Below, one piece after another: positions 53,066 to 61,485 of a stretch of 64,000 nucleotides of DNA. The notes under the pieces were generated by a model that worked only from the letters and a program-made list of their open reading frames with translations, made no database searches and was not told the DNA's origin. Origin of the DNA: Pseudopedobacter sp044361595 (GTDB lineage: Bacteria; Bacteroidota; Bacteroidia; Sphingobacteriales; Sphingobacteriaceae); contig JBIKIN010000012.1 in the NCBI GenBank assembly GCA_044361595.1, forward strand, positions 62,001-126,000, written 5' to 3'. Position 1 is the stretch's first letter; the number at the start of each line of letters is the position of its first letter. Position numbers and translations under genes: made by a program.

Positions 53066-55963
53066 ATGAAGATAGTATCCCTGTTTTTATCGATGTTATT
53101 GAGCTTAACTATGGTTAAAGCACAAATCGGTATACCAGAAGTACAAAATTTCTCTTCGGCAGATTATAATGGAGGAACCCAAAATTGGTGTATTTCTCAA
53201 GACCGATTAGGGGTAATGTATTTCGCTAATAACGAGGGATTATTAACCTATAATGGTAGGTATTGGAAATTATACCCACTACCTAATAAAACGGTTGTTA
53301 GATCTGTAAAAATAGCTCAAGACGGTAAAATATATATTGGTGCACAAGATGAACTTGGCTATTTTTATCCTAATGAAAAAGGATTATTGAAATTCCATTC
53401 TTTAAAAAATTTAATTCCGGAAAAAGAGCGACAGTTAGAAGATGTTTGGGAAATAGTATTATACAAAAAAGAAGTATTTTTTAGAACAACTTCTAAAATT
53501 TTACATCTTAAAGATGGCGTATTTAACATTTATAAAGGAAAAGGAAATTGGGATTATTTGGGCGAGGTTAAAGGGAAAATTTATGCCCAGGACAATCAAA
53601 CAGGCTTACTACAATTTAATAACCAAAGTTGGGAATTAATAGAAAATCAAACCGCTTTAAATGGCACATTAATAACCTCAATTTTGCCATTTAAAGATGA
53701 AAAAAAACTGATTTTAACCAATAAAAGCGGCTTATTCATACTAGATAACCAAAATGTAACACCATTTCAAACTGTTAATAATACGCTATTTAGAGCGTTA
53801 AGAGTTTATGATGCTATTACTGTAAACGATGATTTATATGCATTGGCAACCGTTTCTGGTGGCTGTTTAATAATTAACCATAATGGCGATGTAATTCAAC
53901 GCTTTTCTACTCAAGATAACCTTCAAAAAGACAACTTAAGAACTGTTTTTCAAGATAAAAATCAAAATCTTTGGCTAGGCTTAGATGATGGGATTGATTT
54001 AATTGCTTTTAACAATGCAGTAAAATATATCTATCCCGACGGCAATAAACAAACAAGCAGTTATGCTACCGCCATACTAAACAATCAATTTTTTATAGGT
54101 ACTTCTATTGGGGTTTATAAAACCAATTTAAATCCAAATATTAAAGATTTTAGCTTCTCTAAATTGCCTTTTGCAGAAATTAATGGAACCCAAGGTCAGG
54201 TTTGGAATTTAAACATTGTAAATAAAAATTTAATCGTTTCGCATGAAGAAGGGGCTTTTGAGATTAAACAAAATAGGGTAAATAAAATTTATCAATTCCC
54301 CGGCACTTGGATGCTACAACCACTATCGCAATTTTATCCTGCCAAAGAAATAGTTGCTGGAACTTACAGTGGCTTACAGGCAATTAAATACGAAAATGGG
54401 GCATTTACAAGCGGCGGTAACATCACCAATTTTAATGAATCGTTAAGGTTTATTGTATATGACAATAACCAAAATACAGTTTGGGCATCACATCCTTATA
54501 GAGGAATTTTTAGTTTCAAATTATCTGCGTCAAAAAACAGTATAACCGAAACTAAAATCTTCAATCAAAACAACGGACTTCCATCAGGTTTAGGAAACTA
54601 TGTTGCCAAAATTAAAAACCGCATTGTGGTAGCTACTATCAAAGGTTTGTACGAGTTTAATGATCAACAACAAAAATTTATTCCATCGCCTAGTTTGTAT
54701 CAAATTTTTGGAGAAAATCAATATCAATATCTTAAAGAAGACCAATATGGTAACGTTTGGTTTGTTAGCGATAAAAAGGTTGGTGTGGTAGACTTTAATA
54801 GAAAAGAGCATAATAAAAACTATGCGATAGTTTACTTCCCAGAGCTTTCTAATAAGGTTGTTGCAGGTTTCGAAAACATTTACCCATACAATAACGAAAA
54901 CATTTTTATTGGTGCTACTAAAGGTTTAATACACCTTAACTACCTAAATTATTTAAAAAACATCAAACCATTAAATATTAATTTAACACAGGTAAACCTA
55001 CTTAACAATACCGATAGCATCATTTTTGGTGGATATTTTGTAAAAAATAAGACTATCAGCAAAGAGCAAGACTTAGATAACCTTATAGAATTAAATTATA
55101 AAAATAACTCCCTTCATTTCGAATTTGCTGCTAGTCTTTACGAGCAGCACAATAACATAGAATTTAGCTACTATTTAGAAGGATTTGATAAACAATGGTC
55201 GGTTTGGAGTAGTAAAAGCGAGAAAGATTATACCAATTTGCCTAGCGGTAAATATACTTTTAAAGTTAAAGCAAGAAATAATTTAGGAAATTCATCTTTG
55301 CCGGTTTGCTATAGTTTTGTGATTAACCCTGCCTGGTATCAAACTTGGTGGTTTTACTTTTTATGCTTTCTAATCATTATTTATTGCATTTATTTATTGG
55401 TAGAGCGTCAAAGAAAAAAACATATCAAAGAACAAGAATACTTAAAAAAGGAGTATGAATTAGAAAAAGAACATAACGAAAACGAAATTGTAAAACTTCA
55501 AAACGAAAAATTAGAATCGGAGGTGAATTTTAAAAACAAAGAATTGGCAACGGCAACCATGCACCTCATGCAAAGGGGTAAGTTAATTGCAAGAATTAAA
55601 GAAGAATTGCTACCAATTGTTAAAACCGATAATATTGATGAAAGTCCTGAAGAATTTAAAAAAATATTGAGCTTAATTAATGATGCGGAACGAGCAGACA
55701 GCGATTGGGAACATTTTGCTGTACACTTTGACCATGTACACTCTAACTTCTTAGCAAAACTTAAAGAAAAAGTACCCGCCTTAAGCGCTAATGATCTAAA
55801 ACTATGCGCCTATTTAAAAATGAATTTAGCCTCTAAAGAAATTGCGCAATTAATGAGCGTAAGCGTTAGAGCCGTTGAAGTGAGCAGGTATCGTTTGCGT
55901 AAAAAACTTGATGTATCTTCAGACACCAATCTATTCGATTACCTGATTGAAATAACCAGTTAA
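53066..55963 (+). CDS. Membrane-bound Reg_prop/Y_Y_Y regulator with LuxR-type helix-turn-helix output
   Basis: 965 residues. Order: signal peptide (about 1-19), propeller repeats (about 25-660), Y_Y_Y domain (about 680-750), one membrane helix (about 761-780), a charged coiled coil (about 785-850) and a C-terminal HTH (about 905-950; LSANDLKLCAYLKMNLASKE, RYRLRKKLDV) of the LuxR/GerE type. No kinase or receiver is present, so signal passes from the periplasmic propeller to the cytoplasmic HTH within one chain. It is divergent from the susC gene and is inferred to activate the beta-glucan locus on sensing its oligosaccharides. Confidence 0.9.
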   Translation: MKIVSLFLSMLLSLTMVKAQIGIPEVQNFSSADYNGGTQNWCISQDRLGVMYFANNEGLLTYNGRYWKLYPLPNKTVVRSVKIAQDGKIYIGAQDELGYFYPNEKGLLKFHSLKNLIPEKERQLEDVWEIVLYKKEVFFRTTSKILHLKDGVFNIYKGKGNWDYLGEVKGKIYAQDNQTGLLQFNNQSWELIENQTALNGTLITSILPFKDEKKLILTNKSGLFILDNQNVTPFQTVNNTLFRALRVYDAITVNDDLYALATVSGGCLIINHNGDVIQRFSTQDNLQKDNLRTVFQDKNQNLWLGLDDGIDLIAFNNAVKYIYPDGNKQTSSYATAILNNQFFIGTSIGVYKTNLNPNIKDFSFSKLPFAEINGTQGQVWNLNIVNKNLIVSHEEGAFEIKQNRVNKIYQFPGTWMLQPLSQFYPAKEIVAGTYSGLQAIKYENGAFTSGGNITNFNESLRFIVYDNNQNTVWASHPYRGIFSFKLSASKNSITETKIFNQNNGLPSGLGNYVAKIKNRIVVATIKGLYEFNDQQQKFIPSPSLYQIFGENQYQYLKEDQYGNVWFVSDKKVGVVDFNRKEHNKNYAIVYFPELSNKVVAGFENIYPYNNENIFIGATKGLIHLNYLNYLKNIKPLNINLTQVNLLNNTDSIIFGGYFVKNKTISKEQDLDNLIELNYKNNSLHFEFAASLYEQHNNIEFSYYLEGFDKQWSVWSSKSEKDYTNLPSGKYTFKVKARNNLGNSSLPVCYSFVINPAWYQTWWFYFLCFLIIIYCIYLLVERQRKKHIKEQEYLKKEYELEKEHNENEIVKLQNEKLESEVNFKNKELATATMHLMQRGKLIARIKEELLPIVKTDNIDESPEEFKKILSLINDAERADSDWEHFAVHFDHVHSNFLAKLKEKVPALSANDLKLCAYLKMNLASKEIAQLMSVSVRAVEVSRYRLRKKLDVSSDTNLFDYLIEITS

Positions 55964-55989
55964 ATTTCTTAAAATAATGAGTAGCGGTG

Positions 55990-56095
55990 CTGTATTGCAT
56001 TAAATACCTATAGTCCCGCTGTACATTCCGCTTTTTGCTTGCTTAGGCAAAGCAAAAGAGCTCATTGCCATCGGGGCTATTAAAGAATAGACCTT
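55990..56095. repeat. Short dispersed repeat related to the 26.7-28.2 kb units
   Basis: A tcccgctgtacattccgc block is followed by a hairpin (gctttttgcttgc / gcaaagcaaaagagc) and gctcattgccatcggggct. The gctcattgcc core recalls the landmark of the large tandem repeat. Non-coding, just after the regulator gene. Confidence 0.5.
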
Positions 56096-56139
56096 TGCTT
56101 ATTAAAGCATGTAGCGTAAACAATTAATGAGACTAGAAA

Positions 56140-56460
56140 TTAATTCGCCTTACTAAATATCTTTTTATCGGCAATAAAAGTCCCAAAAGGGATAAGCGAA
56201 GCTGCTAAAGCCCAAAAAGTATTGAGTAAACTCCACTTTTTATCATAAGCTACTTTTAAAACCCAAAAAACATAAGCAATAAATAAAACGCCATGAAACA
56301 TTCCCACTATATAGTTAGGCTTTGGTAGCTGATAGCCATATTTCAAAATCATGGTAATACCTAAAAGCAAGAAAGAACAGCCTTCCAAAAACCCTATAAT
56401 TCTTAACTGTCCTAAAGATGTTTTGATTAATTGTTGTATCATATTTAAAGAGTTATTCAT
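56140..56460 (-). CDS. DUF3817 family membrane protein
   Basis: 106 residues with three membrane segments. LGQLRIIGFLEGCSFLLLG at the N-terminus, NYIVGMFHGVLFIAYVFW in the middle and a C-terminal SLIPFGTFIADKK block are the family pattern. The conserved Glu-Gly and Met-Phe-His-Gly in helices suggest a functional site, but the role is unknown. It is a single gene. Confidence 0.85.
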   Translation of the reverse strand: MNNSLNMIQQLIKTSLGQLRIIGFLEGCSFLLLGITMILKYGYQLPKPNYIVGMFHGVLFIAYVFWVLKVAYDKKWSLLNTFWALAASLIPFGTFIADKKIFSKAN

Positions 56461-56548
56461 TCAAAAACAATACAACACTCGGATAGTCAAAGTTTTTTGA
56501 GATCCTTTATTGATGTTTTTTTTACACATTACATACAATTACCTTATA

Positions 56549-57340
56549 TTATTTTTTGAGCATTTTATAACGCTTCAATAAAATCTCAGGCTCGTTAGTA
56601 GTTATAAAATCAAACTTGTTTTCAAGAAAAAAGTCCATTAAAGCGGTATCATTTACAGTCCAAGCGTTTAAAGATAGCCCAAGTCTTTTGGCATCATCAA
56701 TCCATGCCTTATTTTTATTAAAAACATTGAAATGATAATCTAAACCAGATAAATTATCCTTTTTTACCATCTCGGGGCTTTTATCCCCATTAAGATATTG
56801 TGTATTTGCTTTTGGTTCTAGTTGGTGTATCACCTCAAGCATATAATAATCGAAACTGATATAAGTCACCATTTTATCGGCTTTTAAATCTTTAACAGTT
56901 GCTAATACCTTTTTAACAATTTGTTCTGCTCTTTCTTTACCCAAATCAGAGGGTTTAATTTCACATACCAATTGCGTTTTTCTGTTGTTTTGCAATCCGG
57001 CCAAAATATATTCTCTAAATGTAGGAAGCTTTTCTCCGTTAGACAGTTTAAACTTTACTAGCTCGGCATAAGTAGTTTTTTCTATTGGTAATTTATTAAA
57101 AATTGGGTCGTGATTAATAATTAAAGAATCGTCGCTAGTCATTCTAATATCAAACTCAGAGCCTGTACAGCCTAATTTGATGGCCTCTTTAAGTGATGCT
57201 ATAGAGTTTTCTGGAAAGGCATTGGCTTTCCACGCCCCTCTGTGTGCAACAACAGGATTTTTATGAAATTTTACTTTTTCTTTTAATGAATTAAAGGGTA
57301 TAAGTACAATAAAAGTAGCAGAAATTAAGAGCTGTATCAT
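56549..57340 (-). CDS. Glycerophosphodiester phosphodiesterase, exported
   Basis: The start chosen (MIQLLISATFIVLIPF, 263 residues) gives a signal peptide; an ATG at 57379 lies inside the typA terminator and is unlikely. GDPD barrel with HRGAWKANAFPENSIAS (His, Glu, Asn), GSEFDIRM (Glu, Asp) and NHDP (catalytic His). It hydrolyses glycerophosphodiesters to glycerol-3-phosphate and alcohols in the periplasm. It lies downstream of typA but is separated by a terminator, so it is transcribed independently. Confidence 0.9.
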   Translation of the reverse strand: MIQLLISATFIVLIPFNSLKEKVKFHKNPVVAHRGAWKANAFPENSIASLKEAIKLGCTGSEFDIRMTSDDSLIINHDPIFNKLPIEKTTYAELVKFKLSNGEKLPTFREYILAGLQNNRKTQLVCEIKPSDLGKERAEQIVKKVLATVKDLKADKMVTYISFDYYMLEVIHQLEPKANTQYLNGDKSPEMVKKDNLSGLDYHFNVFNKNKAWIDDAKRLGLSLNAWTVNDTALMDFFLENKFDFITTNEPEILLKRYKMLKK

Positions 57341-57377
57341 GATTTTTAATTTAAAATATTTAACAAAACACAAAATC

Positions 57378-57414
57378 AAAAAAAATCCTCATTCTTTTTA
57401 AGAATGAGGATTTA
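57378..57414 (-). terminator. Terminator after typA
   Basis: Arms aaatcctcattctt and aagaatgaggattt pair over 14 bases around a small loop, with a T run on the minus strand. It lies 20 bases past the typA stop. Confidence 0.85.
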
Positions 57415-57433
57415 ATAATAAAAATTTAATCTA

Positions 57434-59245
57434 TTATTGATTTACAAACTTTTTACCATTCACTTTACGCTCATTCTCTGTTAAGTAGATTTTACGTAAA
57501 CGAATGCTTTTTGGTGTAACCTCGATATATTCGTCGGCCTGGATATATTCCATACACTCTTCTAAAGAGAATTTAATGGCTGGTGCAATACGTGTATTAT
57601 CATCAGTACCAGAAGCTCTCATGTTAGTTAATTGCTTTCCTTTAGTGATATTGATTACTAAGTCGTTATCGCGGATATGTTCTCCTAAAATCTGGCCCTC
57701 GTATATATCAACTCCTGGATCTACAAAGAAACGACCTCTATCTTGCAATTTATCAATAGCGTAAGCAGTGGTCATACCTTTATCCATAGAAATTAAAACA
57801 CCGTTTAATCTTCCTGGGATTGGACCTTTCCAAGGCTCATAAGCTTTGAAACGGTGAGCCATAATAGCTTCTCCGGCAGTTGCTGTTAGAACATTGTTAC
57901 GTAAACCGATGATACCACGAGCCGGAATATCAAATTCTAAATGTTGTAAATCGCCTTTAGGCTCCATAATCAATAAATCACCTTTACGCTGAGTTACCAA
58001 TTCTATTACTTTACCGGCAACATCACCAGGAACATCAACTATAAGTGTTTCTACGGGCTCGCATTTAACTCCATCAATCATTTTAACAATAACTTGTGGC
58101 TGTCCTACTTGCATTTCGTAACCTTCTCTACGCATAGTTTCTATCAAAACTGATAAGTGAAGAATACCGCGACCATAAACTAAGTAAGCATCTGGCAAAT
58201 CAGTTTCAACAACTTTTAGAGCTAAGTTTTTCTCTAACTCTTTGTATAAACGCTCACGTAAACGTTGTGAGGTTACAAATTTACCTTCTTTACCAAAGAA
58301 AGGTGAGTTATTGATGGTAAACAACATGTTCATTGTTGGCTCATCAATAGAGATTACTTCTAATTGCTCTGGATTTTCAAAATCGGCAATGGTATCACCA
58401 ATATCAAAACCATCTATACCTACAACAGCACAAATATCACCAGAAGAAACTTCAGAAACTTTAATTTTCCCTAACCCTTCAAAAGTGTATAATTCTTTAA
58501 TTCTCGACTTAACAATTTTACCATCTCTTTTTACTAAAGATACTGGCATGTTTTCTTTGATAGTACCACGGGCAACTCTACCAATTGCAATACGACCTAC
58601 GAAAGAAGAATAATCTAACGAAGTGATTTGCATTTGTAAAGTACCTTCTTGTATTGGTGCAGGTGGAATGTTTTCTAAAATAGCATCCATTAAAGGGAAG
58701 ATGTTATCAGTTTGAACTTTCCAATCTGTATTCATCCATCCTTGTTTAGAAGAACCATAAATTACAGGAAAATCTAACTGCTCTTCTGTAGCTTCTAGGT
58801 TGAAGAACAATTCGAAAATTTGCTCATAAACTTCTTCTGGACGACAGTTTTCTTTATCTACTTTGTTAACAACAACAATCGGCTTTAAGCCTAATGCTAA
58901 AGCTTTTTGAGTTACGAAACGCGTTTGAGGCATAGCACCTTCAAAAGCATCACACAATAACAAAACGCCATCAGCCATTTTTAATACACGCTCTACCTCA
59001 CCACCAAAATCGGCGTGACCAGGGGTATCAATAATATTGATTTTAACATCTTTATATTGAACAGAAACGTTTTTAGAAACGATGGTAATACCACGCTCAC
59101 GCTCCAAATCGTTATTATCTAATATCAATTCTCCTGTAGATTCGTTATCTCTAAAGATAGAACAAGAGTGTAAAATTTTGTCAACCAAAGTGGTTTTACC
59201 GTGGTCAACGTGAGCGATAATCGCTATATTTCTTATCTTTTGCAT
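57434..59245 (-). CDS. typA: Ribosome-associated translational GTPase TypA/BipA
   Basis: 603 residues from MQKIRNIAIIAHVDHGKTTL. An upstream in-frame ATG at 59314 would precede the predicted promoter, so it is rejected. GTPase motifs: HVDHGKTT (G1), RERGITI (switch I), DTPGHADFGGEVE (G3) and NKVDK (G4), then domain II (about 200-290), EF-G-like domains III and V and the TypA-specific C-terminus. It binds the ribosome and aids 50S biogenesis and stress adaptation in bacteria. It is monocistronic, with a terminator 20 bases past the stop. Confidence 0.96.
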   Translation of the reverse strand: MQKIRNIAIIAHVDHGKTTLVDKILHSCSIFRDNESTGELILDNNDLERERGITIVSKNVSVQYKDVKINIIDTPGHADFGGEVERVLKMADGVLLLCDAFEGAMPQTRFVTQKALALGLKPIVVVNKVDKENCRPEEVYEQIFELFFNLEATEEQLDFPVIYGSSKQGWMNTDWKVQTDNIFPLMDAILENIPPAPIQEGTLQMQITSLDYSSFVGRIAIGRVARGTIKENMPVSLVKRDGKIVKSRIKELYTFEGLGKIKVSEVSSGDICAVVGIDGFDIGDTIADFENPEQLEVISIDEPTMNMLFTINNSPFFGKEGKFVTSQRLRERLYKELEKNLALKVVETDLPDAYLVYGRGILHLSVLIETMRREGYEMQVGQPQVIVKMIDGVKCEPVETLIVDVPGDVAGKVIELVTQRKGDLLIMEPKGDLQHLEFDIPARGIIGLRNNVLTATAGEAIMAHRFKAYEPWKGPIPGRLNGVLISMDKGMTTAYAIDKLQDRGRFFVDPGVDIYEGQILGEHIRDNDLVINITKGKQLTNMRASGTDDNTRIAPAIKFSLEECMEYIQADEYIEVTPKSIRLRKIYLTENERKVNGKKFVNQ

Positions 59246-59271
59246 GCAAAAAAGCCTTAAAAAAATTTTTG

Positions 59272-59279
59272 CAAAGGTA
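59272..59279 (-). promoter_or_regulatory. Probable -7 element (TACCTTTG) for typA
   Basis: The minus strand reads TACCTTTG 27 bases before the chosen ATG; initiation about 7 bases on gives a leader of about 20 bases. It excludes the longer reading from 59314. No -33 TTTG at ideal spacing. Confidence 0.45.
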
Positions 59280-59367
59280 GGTTTTAAATTCGATATTTTT
59301 AGCAGGTTAATCATTTGAATTTAAAATGACTATGCTTTAATAACATTAATTTAAATTTGCACACAAG

Positions 59368-59520
59368 ATGAATACACAAACTATTATCATTTCAATACTA
59401 TTTATTGGAGCTTTAATCTATCTTTTTAGAATGATTTTTAAAAGTTTAAATGCTAAAAGTGGCTGTGCATCTAACTGTAAGTGCGGTGTAGATTTTAGCG
59501 ATGTGGATTTAAAAAAATAA
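59368..59520 (+). CDS. Small Cys-rich single-pass membrane protein (FeoB-associated Cys-rich type)
   Basis: A 50-residue open frame, MNTQTIIISILFIGALIYL then a polar stretch and GCASNCKCGVDFSDVDLKK. One N-terminal membrane helix followed by a Cys cluster (Cys33, Cys37, Cys39) is the pattern of FeoB-associated Cys-rich membrane proteins. No feoB is near, so the relation to iron uptake is tentative. It is divergent from typA, convergent with gldH, and upstream of the repeat at 59541-59655. Confidence 0.65.
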   Translation: MNTQTIIISILFIGALIYLFRMIFKSLNAKSGCASNCKCGVDFSDVDLKK

Positions 59521-59540
59521 ACTGATATCAGTTCTTCAAT

Positions 59541-59655
59541 TAGAAATTGCTTTAACGATTGTACAAAGAGTTCCTTTAGAGAAATGGCACCTTTTTTAGA
59601 TTCCTTCGATTCCCTCTTAGACTCCGATCAGAGTGACAATACTCAGGATGAAAGC
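59541..59655. repeat. Dispersed intergenic repeat, second copy
   Basis: Blocks ttaacgattgtacaaag, cctttagagaaatggca, ttttagattccttcga, gagtgacaa and ctcaggatgaaa follow the order of 43758-43842. The internal palindrome has decayed to acaaagagttccttta. Together the two copies show a family with moderate divergence. Confidence 0.65.
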
Positions 59656-59707
59656 TGAAAAGATACCTAACCTGCAGGAGGCATGAAAGGCCAAAAAAAT
59701 CAATTAT

Positions 59708-60178
59708 TTATTGCGCCTCTACAATTCTTAATCCAACATCACTTATATCTTTTAGCGGATTATCTCGCATGTTTTGCTCTACCAAAATGGTGTATTTACC
59801 AGCAGCAGGAAACTTGTAGTTTTCTTTAAATATTAATTGATAGCTAAATAAATTTCCCGAACCACTTCCAAGCCACTCGCCACTAGTTTCTGCAAGTTGA
59901 AACTCTTGCCTAAGAGGTTCGTCTTTTAACTTTGGCCCTAGTACATGAAACCTTAGCCAAATATTTGCATAAGCATAATCTACTGTATGTCTAAAGTTGA
60001 CATATATATTGTATGTCTTGGTGCTATCAACAACATTTATAGTGGCTTTTATAGGCTTAATGTAAGTCCAGTTTTGATTAGGGATGGCTTCAAAAGTATC
60101 TACAGCTACCCCTTCATTACAGCTAGAAAAACCTACTGAAGCAATAATTAAAAAAAACAGATATTTTACTTTAAACAT
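59708..60178 (-). CDS. gldH: Gliding-motility lipoprotein GldH family
   Basis: 156 residues with signal and lipobox ending VGFSSC. NQNWTYIKPIKATINVVDSTKTYNIYVNFRHTVDYAYANIWLR-type blocks and the final LKDISDVGLRIVEA match GldH, a lipoprotein needed for gliding and T9SS function in Flavobacterium. Related genes are widespread in non-gliding Bacteroidota, so motility is not implied. Its ATG overlaps the ricT stop by one base. Confidence 0.88.
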   Translation of the reverse strand: MFKVKYLFFLIIASVGFSSCNEGVAVDTFEAIPNQNWTYIKPIKATINVVDSTKTYNIYVNFRHTVDYAYANIWLRFHVLGPKLKDEPLRQEFQLAETSGEWLGSGSGNLFSYQLIFKENYKFPAAGKYTILVEQNMRDNPLKDISDVGLRIVEAQ

Positions 60179-61482
60179 TACTCTTGTGGCGGTTTATTGT
60201 TGTTTTTTCTTTTTTTATTTCTGTTATTTTTTGATTTACTAACAGCCCCCTCAACTTGTTTAGGTTGTTGATTTGGGTTTTGATCTAAAACTTTAACGGG
60301 CTCTTTAGCTTGTTGCTGATTTGGTGCTTTATTAGCTTTATTTTTTTGTTTATTTCTATTGTTTTTATTTCTGCGGGCTTTATCGTCTAAACGAGTTAAA
60401 CTATCTTGACCCACCACGTTTTCGTAATCAAAAGACTTTTCTGTTGCTTTTAATTCTTCCATCACCAAGGCAAGGTCTCTTAAGTCTTCTGGTTTCTCGC
60501 CATTTTTATTCATGGCTTGAATTTCTTTTACTCGGTTAACTTCTAACGGAATCCAGGTATTATCTTCTCCATAATAGCTAAACCACATAATTTGCTTAAA
60601 AATATCTGTTTTTTGTAGTCTAGCTTCTCCTTTTTCTGTTCTTAATTTTTCTACGTTATCTGGAATGGTTTTTAACGCATCCATGTAGGTATCTAATTCG
60701 AAATTTAAACAACATTTCAATTTACCACACTGGCCAGCAAGTTTTAAAGTGTTTAAAGAAAGATTTTGATAACGAGCGGCCGATGTAGAAACAGTTTTAA
60801 AATCGGTTAACCAAGTGCTGCAACATAATTCGCGGCCACAAGAACCAATTCCGCCTAAACGGCTAGCCTCTTGTCGCATACCTATTTGGCGCATCTCTAT
60901 CCTAACCTTAAACGCCTCTGCTAATTTTTTAATAAGCTCTCTAAAATCTACCCTGCCCTCTGCAGTGTAATAAAAGGTTGCTTTTGTTCTATCGCCTTGA
61001 TACTCTACATCGCTAAGTTTCATGGCTAAGCCAAGCTCTAATGCAATGGTTCTTGATTTATGCATCGTTTCAGACTCACGCTCTTTTGCGTTTGTCCATT
61101 TTTCTACATCTTGCGGAGTTGCCTTTCTGTAAATTTTTAGTGGGGCTTTTTCTTCGGTAACGCGTTTACGAGTCATTTGCATGCGCACTAACTCTCCTGT
61201 TAAGGTAACATGCCCAATGTCATAACCCCCAGTTCCTGTTTCTACTGCCACCAATTCACCGGCTTCTAGATATATATTTTCTTCGTTTCTATAAAAATCT
61301 TTTCTAGACCCTTTAAACCTTACTTCTACATAAGGAAATGGCTTATAATTAGATGGCATATCCATATCAGATAACCAATCGTAAACGTCTAATTTACTGC
61401 ACCCTCCGTCTGTTAAACAAGAACCATTACTTTTGCAACCTGACGGTGTACATCCACCGGTTGAGCAACTTCCACATCCCAT
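60178..61482 (-). CDS. ricT: PSP1 domain protein RicT (YaaT family)
   Basis: 434 residues. A Cys-rich N-terminus (six Cys in residues 3-28: CGSC, GGC, SGC, SC, GGC) precedes a PSP1 domain (about 110-270) with GRELCCSTWLTDF and CGKLKCCLNFE. A Lys/Asn/Gln-rich disordered tail (about 355-434) follows. In Bacillus RicT works with two small partners in a 4Fe-4S complex that guides RNase Y; no partners are near here. It is sandwiched between holB (3-base gap) and gldH (1-base overlap), a common Bacteroidota order. Confidence 0.92.
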   Translation of the reverse strand: MGCGSCSTGGCTPSGCKSNGSCLTDGGCSKLDVYDWLSDMDMPSNYKPFPYVEVRFKGSRKDFYRNEENIYLEAGELVAVETGTGGYDIGHVTLTGELVRMQMTRKRVTEEKAPLKIYRKATPQDVEKWTNAKERESETMHKSRTIALELGLAMKLSDVEYQGDRTKATFYYTAEGRVDFRELIKKLAEAFKVRIEMRQIGMRQEASRLGGIGSCGRELCCSTWLTDFKTVSTSAARYQNLSLNTLKLAGQCGKLKCCLNFELDTYMDALKTIPDNVEKLRTEKGEARLQKTDIFKQIMWFSYYGEDNTWIPLEVNRVKEIQAMNKNGEKPEDLRDLALVMEELKATEKSFDYENVVGQDSLTRLDDKARRNKNNRNKQKNKANKAPNQQQAKEPVKVLDQNPNQQPKQVEGAVSKSKNNRNKKRKNNNKPPQE

Positions 61483-61485
61483 AGT

